NCBI RefSeq assembly: GCF_023715345.1
Contig: NZ_JAMBNY010000008.1
Coordinates: 62,001 to 126,000 of the forward strand
Direction: 5' to 3'
Length of the DNA: 64,000 bases
From: Paenibacillus camelliae
Lineage (GTDB): Bacteria; Bacillota; Bacilli; Paenibacillales; Paenibacillaceae
Every line of letters begins with the position of its first letter. The stretch's first letter is position 1. Under the pieces are notes generated by a model. It saw nothing but the letters and a program-made list of their open reading frames with translations, made no database searches and was not told the origin of the DNA. Below are positions 54,940-63,385 of the stretch, piece after piece. Both the position numbers and the translations under genes were made by a program.

Positions 54940-54957
54940 TAGTGAAAGTTTTCACAA
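54940..54957 (+). promoter_or_regulatory. Rex-like operator upstream of serC
   Basis: TAGTGAA-AGTT-TTCACAA matches 13 of 14 defined positions of the Rex consensus TTGTGAAN4TTCACAA. TACAAT (54933-54938), a possible -10, precedes it directly. It lies beyond the glnA terminator and about 190 bp before serC. Confidence 0.45.
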
Positions 54958-55146
54958 TTAACCTGTAGATGAGATTAGTAATGATTTTGATAACGAATAC
55001 ATTTCGGTAGAATCCGAATGATTTTATGAATCTTGTGAATTTCGTTCGATTTTATGCAAAGAACCGAACGATTCCACTTGATGTAGTCTATCAAAATTGA
55101 TATAGTTTAAGATATTGATGATGGGTAACAGAAAGGATGAAGGTTA

Positions 55147-56238
55147 ATGACACGTGCGTATAATTTTAATGCTGGTCCTGCCGCAATACCATTAGAAGTG
55201 TTGGAGCAGGCACAGGCTCAATTCGTTGATTACGAGGGTGCGGGTATGGCACTTATGGAGATGTCACATCGCAGCGCAACGTATGAAAAGGTAAATCAGG
55301 AAGCACAGGATTTACTTCGTGAGCTGATGAACATTCCAGACAACTATAAAATCTTGTTTTTACAAGGTGGAGCAAGTACACAATTTGCGATGATCCCAAT
55401 GAACCTACTAGCTGAAGGTAAAGTAGGCGCATATGTCGATACAGGCGCATGGGCTGGTAAAGCTCTAAAGGAAGCAAAAATCGTTGGTGAGGCCGTTGTA
55501 GCTGGATCTTCAAAAGAGGATCAGTACATGCGTGTGCCACAGGCTTCTGAGATCGTTGTTCCAGACCAAGCAGCGTATGTGCATATTACGTCCAATGAAA
55601 CAATTGGCGGCGTGCAATATAAGAGCTTTCCACAGTTTGGCAATGTTCCGCTAATTGCCGATATGTCCAGTGATATCTTAAGCCGACCTGTTGATGTTAG
55701 CAAATTCGGGATGATCTATGCTGGTGCACAAAAGAACCTTGGTCCTTCTGGTGTTACTGTCGTTATCGTACGTGAAGATTTAATTGCAGAAAGCCCGAAA
55801 CATATTCCTGCTATGCTGCGCTATGATACGCATGCAAAAGCAAATTCCTTATACAATACACCACCTTCCTTCTCTGTTTACATGGTTGGTCTAGTATTAA
55901 AATGGATTAAAGGTAAAGGCGGACTTGCTGCACTTGAGCAATTCAATCTTGATAAAACTAAACTGATTTATGATGTAATCGATGAAAGCAATGGCTTCTA
56001 TCAAGGCTGTGCTAACAAAGAGGACCGTTCTACAATGAATATTACGTTCCGCATTAAAGATCAGAATGAAGAGCTTGAGAAAAAATTCATTAAAGAATCG
56101 GAAGCTGCTGGCTTTGTAGGCTTGAAAGGACACCGTGATGTAGGTGGACTACGTGCTTCTACTTACAACGCTGTACCGATGGAAAGCTGCGCAGCTCTTG
56201 CTCAGTTTATGAAGGAATTCCAACAACGTAACGCATAA
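55147..56238 (+). CDS. serC: Phosphoserine aminotransferase
   Basis: 363 residues, class V aminotransferase. Motifs: YNFNAGPAAIPLEVLEQAQ at the start, GGASTQFAMIPMNLL, HITSNETIGGVQY, and the PLP lysine in YAGAQKNLGPSGVT; C-terminal GLKGHRDVGGLRASTYNA. Converts 3-phosphohydroxypyruvate to phosphoserine in serine synthesis, and can act in pyridoxal phosphate synthesis in some bacteria. Alone between terminators; no serA nearby. Confidence 0.95.
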   Translation: MTRAYNFNAGPAAIPLEVLEQAQAQFVDYEGAGMALMEMSHRSATYEKVNQEAQDLLRELMNIPDNYKILFLQGGASTQFAMIPMNLLAEGKVGAYVDTGAWAGKALKEAKIVGEAVVAGSSKEDQYMRVPQASEIVVPDQAAYVHITSNETIGGVQYKSFPQFGNVPLIADMSSDILSRPVDVSKFGMIYAGAQKNLGPSGVTVVIVREDLIAESPKHIPAMLRYDTHAKANSLYNTPPSFSVYMVGLVLKWIKGKGGLAALEQFNLDKTKLIYDVIDESNGFYQGCANKEDRSTMNITFRIKDQNEELEKKFIKESEAAGFVGLKGHRDVGGLRASTYNAVPMESCAALAQFMKEFQQRNA

Positions 56239-56244
56239 ATAACT

Positions 56245-56281
56245 AGACCGCTCTCTCTTAATCTAAGAGAAGCGGTCTTTT
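56245..56281. terminator. Bidirectional terminator between serC and the OmpR-type regulator
   Basis: AGACCGCT (56245-56252) / AGCGGTCT (56271-56278) with inner stem TCTCTTA/TAAGAGA. Confidence 0.85.
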
Positions 56282-56287
56282 ATTGGC

Positions 56288-57004
56288 TTAACTGATCGAA
56301 TTCGCGTTGATACGTGGCTGCTGCATTTTGTAACCGACGTTACGGATGGTCGTAATATACTCTGGATTGCGAGCGTTACGTTCGATTTTGTCACGAAGAT
56401 GGCTAATATGAACGTCAACAATTCTGGTATCACCTAAGAAATGATAGTCCCAAACTCCATGCAATAGCTGTTGACGGCTAAGTACTTTTCCTTCATGCTT
56501 ACTTAGGAACAAAAGCAGCTCGAATTCCTTTGGGGTTAATTCGATTAATTCACCGTTTAGAAAAACTTGCCGCTGATCAGCTAATATATGCAGCTTACCA
56601 ATTGTATATTGCTCTTCCTTCGTTGCACCAGGCAGTGCATCAAGTCTGCGAAAGATCGCCGTTATACGAGAGATAAGCTCCTGCGGGCTAAATGGCTTTG
56701 TCATATAATCGTCTGCCCCGTTGTCTAAACCGTTAATTTTGTCCGCCACATCGTGAAGTGCAGTAAGCATAATGATTGGAACAGCGTTATTCTGATTGCG
56801 TAAAATGCGACAGACCTCAATCCCATTCATTTTGGGCAACATTAAGTCTAAAATAATTAAGTCAGGGCGAAAGCTTCTTAAGGAATGAAAAACAGCCTCT
56901 CCATCTTCTACACACATCACTTCAAAGCCAGCAAGCTTTAAGTTGAACTCAATTAATTTGGAGATTGAAGGCTCGTCATCCACGATTAATATTTTTTTCT
57001 GCAT
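56288..57004 (-). CDS. Orphan OmpR/PhoP-family response regulator
   Basis: 238 residues. Receiver with DDE at about 9-11, phospho-Asp in LIILDLMLP, Lys in YMTKPFSPQEL; winged-helix output with LTPKEFELLLFLSKHEGKVLS, GDTRIVDVHISHLRDKIE and the terminal TTIRNVGYKM. No kinase gene adjoins it. ATG 57004 follows AAAGGAGTGCTACC. It resembles PhoP/YycF types; the target genes are not apparent. Confidence 0.88.
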   Translation of the reverse strand: MQKKILIVDDEPSISKLIEFNLKLAGFEVMCVEDGEAVFHSLRSFRPDLIILDLMLPKMNGIEVCRILRNQNNAVPIIMLTALHDVADKINGLDNGADDYMTKPFSPQELISRITAIFRRLDALPGATKEEQYTIGKLHILADQRQVFLNGELIELTPKEFELLLFLSKHEGKVLSRQQLLHGVWDYHFLGDTRIVDVHISHLRDKIERNARNPEYITTIRNVGYKMQQPRINANSIS

Positions 57005-57138
57005 GGTAGCACTCCTTTACAACCAATCGTTAAAACTATTATGAAGGAGAACATTTTGCTAAGAATTAACGTTCTGTAAAGTCCATGTAAAAACATTCTA
57101 AATTGTAAAGACAATATGAACACGTAAGGAGTAGAAAA

Positions 57139-57603
57139 ATGGCTTTTCACATTGTACTAGTAGAACCTGAAATTCCAGCCAATACGGGCAATATCGCACG
57201 GACGTGTGCGGCGACCGGTGCTCATCTGCATCTAGTTCGCCCACTGGGCTTCAGTACGGACGATAAGCAGCTGAAGCGAGCAGGTCTTGACTATTGGCAA
57301 GCAGTCCATATTGAATATCATGATTCCTTCGCTGAGCTCCAGCAAAAATATTCGGATGCAACCTTTTATTATGCCAGCACGAAGGGGAAAAAATATTATT
57401 CTGAATTCACCTATAAGGATGGGGATTTTCTCGTTTTCGGCAAAGAAACAAAAGGACTTCCTGAGGAGCTAATCCAAGAAAATTTGGATACTTGCATTAA
57501 GATGCCAATGACAGATGCTGTGCGATCTTTGAATTTATCAAATACGGTATGTGCTATTCTGTATGAAGCTTTAAGACAAAACAGCTTTCCTAACTTATAT
57601 TGA
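57139..57603 (+). CDS. trmL: tRNA (cytidine/uridine-34-2'-O)-methyltransferase
   Basis: 154 residues, SPOUT (trefoil knot) methyltransferase. Motifs: LVEPEIPANTGNIARTCAATG at the N-terminus (motif 1), FGKETKGLPEEL (motif 2) and MTDAVRSLNLSNTVCAILYEA (motif 3, split by the knot). Methylates the wobble ribose of certain leucine tRNAs using SAM. AAGGAG precedes ATG 57139. Confidence 0.93.
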   Translation: MAFHIVLVEPEIPANTGNIARTCAATGAHLHLVRPLGFSTDDKQLKRAGLDYWQAVHIEYHDSFAELQQKYSDATFYYASTKGKKYYSEFTYKDGDFLVFGKETKGLPEELIQENLDTCIKMPMTDAVRSLNLSNTVCAILYEALRQNSFPNLY

Positions 57604-57725
57604 AAATTTTTAAAGGGAATGTTAAAGGTTCTGAAGGAATTTGTATGTTTTTGTCGAATAGATTATAGTGCAATGTTTTCTCTCAGCAGTAATACTTGCA
57701 AAAACAGACATATAAGAGAGGTGAC

Positions 57726-57980
57726 ATGATGAAACCAGCTGGTGTTGTTCGAAAAGTAGATCAACTAGGACGTATTGTACTACCTAAATCACTCCGTAAG
57801 CGTTATTTAATGAATGAAGGAGATCCAGTAGAAATATTCGTTCAAGGGGATCATATTATTCTGGAGCGCTACCGTCCGAAATGTGTCTTCTGTGGTTCAA
57901 TGGAAGAAGTGGCGGAATTCAAGGAAAGATATATATGCAATGTTTGCATGACCGAAATGGATCAATTAAAACAAGCATAA
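57726..57980 (+). CDS. AbrB-family transition-state regulator with zinc-finger tail
   Basis: 84 residues from ATG 57726 (or 57729), ribosome site GAGAGGTGAC. N-terminal AbrB/swapped-hairpin DNA-binding domain (GVVRKVDQLGRIVLPKSLRK, EIFVQGDHIILERY) and a C-terminal CxxC...CxxC pair (CVFCGS, CNVCM) that could bind zinc, in place of the usual Abh/AbrB multimerisation tail. Expected to regulate growth-phase or sporulation genes; its targets are unknown. Confidence 0.85.
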   Translation: MMKPAGVVRKVDQLGRIVLPKSLRKRYLMNEGDPVEIFVQGDHIILERYRPKCVFCGSMEEVAEFKERYICNVCMTEMDQLKQA

Positions 57981-57993
57981 TATTCTTTGCAAT

Positions 57994-58035
57994 AAAAGCA
58001 GCGATTTCTCACAAGTAGTGAAAAATCGCTGCTTT
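57994..58035 (+). terminator. Terminator of the AbrB-like gene
   Basis: AAAAGCAGCGATTT (57994-58007) with its complement at 58022-58035, near-perfect. Confidence 0.88.
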
Positions 58036-58086
58036 TATCGTTTTAAATATATTAACCTTACTCGTCATTTAATGCACATATACATT

Positions 58087-58116
58087 GAGAGCCAGGGACG
58101 TAAAGCCCTGGCTCTC
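58087..58116 (-). terminator. Hairpin after the small membrane protein gene
   Basis: GAGAGCCAGGG (58087-58097) / CCCTGGCTCTC (58106-58116), perfect 11-bp stem with an 8-base loop. The T tract is poor on either strand; placed 12 bp beyond the minus-strand small ORF. Confidence 0.6.
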
Positions 58117-58127
58117 GATTTGAAGGC

Positions 58128-58220
58128 TTACAGGCCGCTTGTTTTATCCTCATTATAAGAGCTAGTTAAAATAGCAGTTAGGAATAAAACAAGTACGGTC
58201 ATCACAATCCAAAATGTCAT
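58128..58220 (-). CDS. Small single-helix membrane protein (30 residues)
   Basis: ATG 58220 follows GGAGGTG at 8 bases; stop TAA at 58128-58130. The peptide is one hydrophobic helix (MTFWIVMTVLVLFLTAILT) and a short polar end (SSYNEDKTSGL). The perfect ribosome site and hairpin behind it support a real gene below normal size limits. Function unknown; many spore formers have such peptides. Confidence 0.6.
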   Translation of the reverse strand: MTFWIVMTVLVLFLTAILTSSYNEDKTSGL

Positions 58221-58345
58221 TGTATTCACACCTCCATAACCTATCCCTATTATAACCAACGAATACCAAAAAGAAAACTTCAAAAAATAAGAACATAATT
58301 GATGAAGTTCGGATATGAGTATAGTATAGGAAGGATGGTGGAAAA

Positions 58346-58843
58346 ATGGCTAATAAAAGAATAAATATGAAACGAGCGAAAAAGAAGCGTGCGGCAAAAG
58401 GAGAGCTAGCTTTACGTAATAAACGTAAAGCAGGAGCATCTGCAATCTCCGTCGATGAAAAGGTGCAGAACATTAACCCTCACATAGAAGTTGCTGAAGG
58501 GCATGAGGAGAAGGCTTCGAGCAAGACGGAAGAGCACAAGCAAGGCACATATCGCAAGCTACTTGATGCGTGCACGAGCAGCAAGCATTTAACGGGACAG
58601 CTAACAAGCCAACGTACAGCGTTGCTCATCCAGCTGCCTGCAGCGTTACCAAGCGCCCTTGTTATTCGAGCGTTAAACAAGGATGCGCAGCGATATAAGG
58701 TGCTTAGCGTGAACCATATTGCTGCTGTGGACAGCGCTCCTAATCAGCTCGAGCTGATGGTTAACGGGATGAGAGAGGAACAGCTGCCCACGTTGATCGA
58801 GGAGCTTGATGAGCTCATCGGAGAATTTACTGCAAGAAGCTAG
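58346..58843 (+). CDS. Hypothetical protein, basic N-terminus
   Basis: 165 residues. The first 30 are strongly basic (KRINMKRAKKKRAAKGE), followed by a polar linker and a compact C-terminal region (about 70-165) ending in an acidic helix (LPTLIEELDELIGEF). No membrane helix, no family recognised. Ribosome site GGAAGGATGGTGG. It is convergent to the nuclease-fold gene. The basic tail suggests nucleic-acid or spore-coat contact, which is a guess. Confidence 0.7.
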   Translation: MANKRINMKRAKKKRAAKGELALRNKRKAGASAISVDEKVQNINPHIEVAEGHEEKASSKTEEHKQGTYRKLLDACTSSKHLTGQLTSQRTALLIQLPAALPSALVIRALNKDAQRYKVLSVNHIAAVDSAPNQLELMVNGMREEQLPTLIEELDELIGEFTARS

Positions 58844-58881
58844 AGGTTAGAAGCTATAAGCTATAATCTAAATGCTAAAAG

Positions 58882-59586
58882 CTAAGTCCAGCCAGCGATA
58901 ACAGCCTCATACTCCTTCAATGCTTGATGGCCTTCTTCAGACAACGCATAGACACCTCGATTCAGCTTCACAAACCATTGATAATGGTTATCACGAATTA
59001 TGTTTCCTGCTTGGCGTACACCAGTATGTTTTACTAGCTGTGAAGGAGACGCCTGCTCGAGCTGCTGCAAGGCGTTCGCAATACGAAGTGCACGCTCCCG
59101 GTAAGCAGTAACCAGCTTACGAGCATGACTGCCGCCTACATTATAATCACCACTGCGTTCCTTGAATTCATAGAGCAGTCTTTTCCCTTTGCTTGGTCGA
59201 TTGCTCCGTTGTGGCGCTTCGTCCGGCGAGCAGAGCAGTTCAACGACAGGCGCCTTCGTCACATAAAACGTTACCGTAAGTAAGCCGACTCCAAGTCTTC
59301 GGCAAAGCTCTGCAAGATCACCGAAGCGTTGATTAATCGCACCTGATTTTTTGCGATTCCGCTCCACAGCCAAATATACTGATGCTCCTAATCTTAGACG
59401 TTCCACTCCTTGCAGCAGCAGGGCGAGGTTGAACGTCTTTTTCATTTCCACGATAATGACCTCATTGGTTTCCACATGAACGCCTACGAGATCACAGTGA
59501 TTAACTTCACCTTTTATTTCATAGCCTTTCGCGGTAAAAAAAGCTTTAATTGGCTCGTATAGCTGTTCTTCCTTATGGACTGCCAT
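58882..59586 (-). CDS. DUF2161-type protein with PD-(D/E)XK nuclease-like fold
   Basis: 234 residues. The N-terminal half has the nuclease-like arrangement of acidic residues CDLVG and a following VEMKK, plus a conserved ALLLQGVERLRLGASVYLAVER stretch; the C-terminal half (about 165-230) looks like a winged helix (SPSQLVKHTGVRQAGNIIRD). Annotated elsewhere as phosphodiesterase-like, without proven activity. ATG 59586 follows TAGGTGATAATTT. Not linked to a methylase, so restriction is not indicated. Confidence 0.8.
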   Translation of the reverse strand: MAVHKEEQLYEPIKAFFTAKGYEIKGEVNHCDLVGVHVETNEVIIVEMKKTFNLALLLQGVERLRLGASVYLAVERNRKKSGAINQRFGDLAELCRRLGVGLLTVTFYVTKAPVVELLCSPDEAPQRSNRPSKGKRLLYEFKERSGDYNVGGSHARKLVTAYRERALRIANALQQLEQASPSQLVKHTGVRQAGNIIRDNHYQWFVKLNRGVYALSEEGHQALKEYEAVIAGWT

Positions 59587-59679
59587 AAATTATCACCTAC
59601 ATTGCTATCATATGTATTGATTATAGCAAAGCTTGTCTAGTTACAGAGAAATGAAGCATGATTTCACGAAAAAAAAGGG

Positions 59680-59707
59680 CAATATCCTACAGCAACAAGC
59701 ATACACT
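59680..59707 (+). promoter_or_regulatory. sigma-E (mother-cell) promoter of prkA
   Basis: -35 CAATATC (59680-59686), 13 bp, -10 CATACACT (59700-59707). The -10 fits the sigma-E consensus CATACAMT exactly; the -35 fits 5 of 7. It lies about 100 bp before prkA, which is a sigma-E-controlled gene in Bacillus. Confidence 0.7.
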
Positions 59708-59806
59708 TTAAACATAGTCAGGAACCAGACACTTTAAAGCTTAGCGGTCTCTCAAGCGGAGATAATAGTATGAATCGCGTCTAATGTGATTGGGAGGAGG
59801 CAAACA

Positions 59807-61702
59807 ATGGATATCTTCAAACGCATATCGGAGTATCAGGCGGAAAGTGATCGACTAGCCTGGTCAGGTACTTTTAGAGATTATGTTGAGCTGCTAAAAA
59901 GTGATGTCTCTCCAGCCATGACAGCACATGCAAGAGTGTATGAAATGATCGAGTCGCATGGGGTTGAGGTTGAAAACGGAGTTAAGAAGTATAAATTTTT
60001 CGAGCAAGAGATTTTTGGCCTTGATCGAGCAATTGAGAAGCTGGTGGAGGAGTATTTTCACTCTGCTGCAAGACGATTGGATGTACGGAAGCGTATATTA
60101 TTGCTAATGGGGCCAGTCAGCGGTGGTAAATCTACGCTTGTAACGATGCTTAAGCGTGGACTAGAGGGCTACTCGCGCACAAGAAAAGGTGCTGTCTATG
60201 CGATAGAGGGCTGCCCAATGCATGAAGAGCCGCTGCATCTCATTCCACAAGAGCTGAGGCGTGAAGTAGAAGAAAGCCTAGGGGTTCGCATTGAAGGCAA
60301 TCTATGCCCGAGCTGTCAAATGCGCTTGAAGGAGGAGTATGACGGTAATATTGAAGAGGTTCGTGTAGAGAGAGTGTTTATATCTGAGGATAATCGCGTC
60401 GGAATTGGTACGTTCAGCCCGTCTGACCCCAAATCACAGGATATTGCCGATCTTACGGGAAGCATCGACTTCTCAACGATCACCGAATATGGCTCAGAGT
60501 CCGATCCCCGTGCCTATCGATTTGATGGCGAGCTGAATAAAGCAAACCGCGGTATTATGGAATTTCAAGAAATGCTAAAATGTGATGAAAAGTTTCTATG
60601 GAATTTACTGTCGTTAACACAAGAGGGGAATTTTAAGGCAGGAAGATTTGCTTTAATTTCTGCTGATGAGATGATTATCGCCCATACGAATGAGACGGAG
60701 TATAAGGCCTTTATTAGTAATAAGAAAAATGAGGCGCTGCAATCGCGGATGATCGTCATGCCGATCCCATATAATCTCAATGTAACGGAAGAGGAAAAAA
60801 TATACGGTAAACTTATAGCACAAAGCGATATGAAGCATATCCATATTGCACCGCATGCACTGCGGGCAGCCGCGATATTCTCGATACTTACTCGCTTGAA
60901 GGAAACGAAAAAGCAAGGCATGGATTTAGTTAAGAAAATGCGCATGTATGATGGGCAAGAGGTTGAGGGCTTTAAGGCTGCCGACTTGAAGGAAATGCAA
61001 AACGAGTACGTCGAGGAAGGCATGTCGGGCATCGATCCGAGGTACGTCATTAACCGTATTTCAAGTGCACTTATTAAAGGAGATATGGATTGTATCAATG
61101 CACTCGATGTGCTGCGTGCGTTAAAGGATGGCCTAGATCAGCATCCATCGATTACGAAGGAGGAGCGCGAGCGTTACCTCAACTTTATATCGGTGGCACG
61201 TAAGGAATATGATGATTTGGCGAAGAAGGAAGTGCAGAAGGCGTTTGTTTATTCATTCGAAGAGTCGGCGAAAACGCTGTTCGAGAACTATTTAGACAAT
61301 ATTGAAGCCTACTGTAATTGGGCGAAAATTAAAGATCCACTTACTGGTGAGGAAATGGATCCAGATGAGCGTCTAATGCGCTCGATTGAAGAGCAAATTG
61401 GCATTAGTGAAAATGCGAAAAAGGCTTTCCGTGAGGAAATTCTTATTCGTATCTCCTCCTATTCACGAAAAGGGAAGAAATTTGATTTTACAAGTCATGA
61501 ACGACTCCGTGAGGCTGTTGAGAAAAAGCTATTTGCTGATTTGAAGGATATTGTAAAAATTACAACCTCAACAAAAACACCTGATGAAAATCAATTAAAG
61601 AGAATAAATGAGGTTTCGGCACGTCTCATTGATGAGCACGGCTATTGCTCTACCTGTGCCAATGAGCTGCTGCGTTACGTCGGCAGCTTACTTAATCGGT
61701 AG
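59807..61702 (+). CDS. prkA: PrkA-family serine protein kinase / AAA+ ATPase
   Basis: 631 residues from ATG 59807 (GGGAGGAGG upstream), the length of Bacillus PrkA. AAA+ domain with Walker A GPVSGGKST near residue 105 and a C-terminal PrkA kinase-like region; the conserved CPSCQ/CPMHEEPLHLIP stretch is present. In Bacillus it acts in the mother cell during sporulation and has been reported as a kinase and as a Lon-like protease. The usual partners yhbH and spoVR are not adjacent here. Confidence 0.93.
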   Translation: MDIFKRISEYQAESDRLAWSGTFRDYVELLKSDVSPAMTAHARVYEMIESHGVEVENGVKKYKFFEQEIFGLDRAIEKLVEEYFHSAARRLDVRKRILLLMGPVSGGKSTLVTMLKRGLEGYSRTRKGAVYAIEGCPMHEEPLHLIPQELRREVEESLGVRIEGNLCPSCQMRLKEEYDGNIEEVRVERVFISEDNRVGIGTFSPSDPKSQDIADLTGSIDFSTITEYGSESDPRAYRFDGELNKANRGIMEFQEMLKCDEKFLWNLLSLTQEGNFKAGRFALISADEMIIAHTNETEYKAFISNKKNEALQSRMIVMPIPYNLNVTEEEKIYGKLIAQSDMKHIHIAPHALRAAAIFSILTRLKETKKQGMDLVKKMRMYDGQEVEGFKAADLKEMQNEYVEEGMSGIDPRYVINRISSALIKGDMDCINALDVLRALKDGLDQHPSITKEERERYLNFISVARKEYDDLAKKEVQKAFVYSFEESAKTLFENYLDNIEAYCNWAKIKDPLTGEEMDPDERLMRSIEEQIGISENAKKAFREEILIRISSYSRKGKKFDFTSHERLREAVEKKLFADLKDIVKITTSTKTPDENQLKRINEVSARLIDEHGYCSTCANELLRYVGSLLNR

Positions 61703-61766
61703 TGAGAACAATTTATAATCGGCTTCATATTGCAATCATCTTATGGTAGTTAGAGTTTAGTGCTGC

Positions 61767-61804
61767 GGCATGTGTTCTACATAGTGTAGAGCACATGCCT
61801 TGTT
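61767..61804 (+). terminator. Terminator of prkA
   Basis: GGCATGTGTTCTAC (61767-61780) / GTAGAGCACATGCC (61786-61799), one wobble pair, then TTGTTG. Confidence 0.75.
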
Positions 61805-61854
61805 GTGGTGTAATTGGTTAGCTTGTTAACTTTCATATCTTTTCTCATAGCATC

Positions 61855-61900
61855 AAAACAGGGTATCTCATCAGTCAGTCGACTGTGGATACCCTGTTTT
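61855..61900. terminator. Bidirectional terminator
   Basis: AAAACAGGGTATC (61855-61867) / GATACCCTGTTTT (61888-61900) with an inner CAGTC/GACTG stem, between the convergent prkA and GH27 genes. Confidence 0.8.
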
Positions 61901-61974
61901 GCTGTGTATTGAGATTGAGATTGAAATTACCTTACGGAAATGAAGCTCGTAATCTCTTGCTCATTACGTATAGA

Positions 61975-63252
61975 CTACGTTAATTTGTATAAAGCAGCAC
62001 CGTGAGCAGCGACCTGCCCACTTACAAGCTCATCGCTGATGTCTAGCGACTCGCCACTCCATACATTATAGGCTTTTTGGTAGCTCCATTGATAATGGCC
62101 GAGATCGATAGTTGATTCTGAAGTTTGTTCACCAACGTTGAAAAAAGCAACGTAACGAGAGCCATCCTCACCATCAGCTGTCCATATGATCTCATGGCCG
62201 CTGCGGCGAAGTAATCTAGCGTTAGATGATGTTTGATGCATATGAATAAGCTCACGATTCGTAATTAGGTTTAATGTCCATTCATCGTTATCACGCAGCT
62301 CTCCTCCGAAAAACAGCGGTGAACGGAAAATACTCCATAGCGTCATCATCGTAACTTGCTCATCCTTCGTAAAGCGAGTCCAACGATCAGCTCCTCCGCC
62401 ATCTACAGATCGGATGCCGATATGTCCAAGCGGAAGCATGTCACAGTCCGGCCAGCAGCCGTTGCCTGATTTGCCCTGCCATTTCTCGCAGCGATCGAAC
62501 ATATCAAGCAATAGATGCCAATGATCCCAGAAATCATCGGTCATGCGCCACATATTGGCATGATTGGTGAAAAACCCGGCATGCTCTAGCGGAGCAGGTC
62601 CTGGAGATAAACTAAGCACCATCGGTCTACCACAGTTTTGTATGGCCTGCTGAATGAGTGCGATTTCTGGCAAATGAGCATCGTACAGTCTCGAAGCTGC
62701 AATATCGTCTACCTTTACAAAATCTACACCCCATGATGCATAAAGCTCAAACAAGGAGTTGTAATAGGCTGCAGCACCTTCTTTGCTTGCATCGATCCCG
62801 TACATATCAGTATTCCATGGGCAGATAGAATTCGTTGAAGCGATATCACGAGCACGCTGCGACGTTCCAAGCAGTGCTGTATTTTGATGAACGGCTTGAC
62901 GTGGGATACCGCGCATAATATGTATGCCGAATTTTAATCCAAGGCTGTGTACATAGTCAGCAAGCGGCTTGAAGCCTTGACCGTTCGCAGCTGAAGGAAA
63001 ACGGTTTTCAGCAGGCATTAAGCGAGAGTATTCGTCCATAACTAGCGGCACGAATGGGCGATAATGTGAGGAAACCGCACCAGGCTCACTCCACTGAATA
63101 TCAACAACGATCGTATCCCAGCCGAAAGCGAGCAGATGCTCAGCCATGTACGCTGCATTGCCTCGAATCTCTTCCTCTCTAACTGCTGCTCCATAGCAGT
63201 CCCAGCTATTCCAGCCCATAGGTGGAGTAGGCGCAAATAAACGATGATCCAT
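61975..63252 (-). CDS. GH27-family glycoside hydrolase (alpha-galactosidase-like)
   Basis: About 425 residues; the start is taken as ATG 63252 (or 63255) after GGAGGG, since upstream in-frame sequence lacks family features. TIM barrel with TPPMGWNSWDCYG, DIQWSEPG, LKFGIHIMRGIP, the nucleophile Asp in VDFVKVDD and acid/base Asp in RMTDDFWD, then a C-terminal beta domain. No signal peptide, so it likely acts on imported oligosaccharides with alpha-galactosyl (or alpha-N-acetylgalactosaminyl) ends. The AraC gene just upstream on the same strand is the likely regulator. Confidence 0.9.
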   Translation of the reverse strand: MDHRLFAPTPPMGWNSWDCYGAAVREEEIRGNAAYMAEHLLAFGWDTIVVDIQWSEPGAVSSHYRPFVPLVMDEYSRLMPAENRFPSAANGQGFKPLADYVHSLGLKFGIHIMRGIPRQAVHQNTALLGTSQRARDIASTNSICPWNTDMYGIDASKEGAAAYYNSLFELYASWGVDFVKVDDIAASRLYDAHLPEIALIQQAIQNCGRPMVLSLSPGPAPLEHAGFFTNHANMWRMTDDFWDHWHLLLDMFDRCEKWQGKSGNGCWPDCDMLPLGHIGIRSVDGGGADRWTRFTKDEQVTMMTLWSIFRSPLFFGGELRDNDEWTLNLITNRELIHMHQTSSNARLLRRSGHEIIWTADGEDGSRYVAFFNVGEQTSESTIDLGHYQWSYQKAYNVWSGESLDISDELVSGQVAAHGAALYKLT

Positions 63253-63385
63253 CATAATCCCTCCAAATTCAATATTCCAATATGATATGAAATAGTTCAA
63301 AGCTAATACCATCATCATACTGAAAAGATAACGGGGCTGACTATAATAATTATACGTACGCAATAGTACAAAATTGCTATCTGTT

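Noticed and set aside
58837..58885. Run of AAGCTA-like repeats between two convergent genes
   Set aside because: Four imperfect short copies only; too small and irregular to interpret.
58882..59586. Restriction or defence nuclease
   Set aside because: The nuclease-like fold is plausible, but there is no methyltransferase, helicase or other defence partner nearby.
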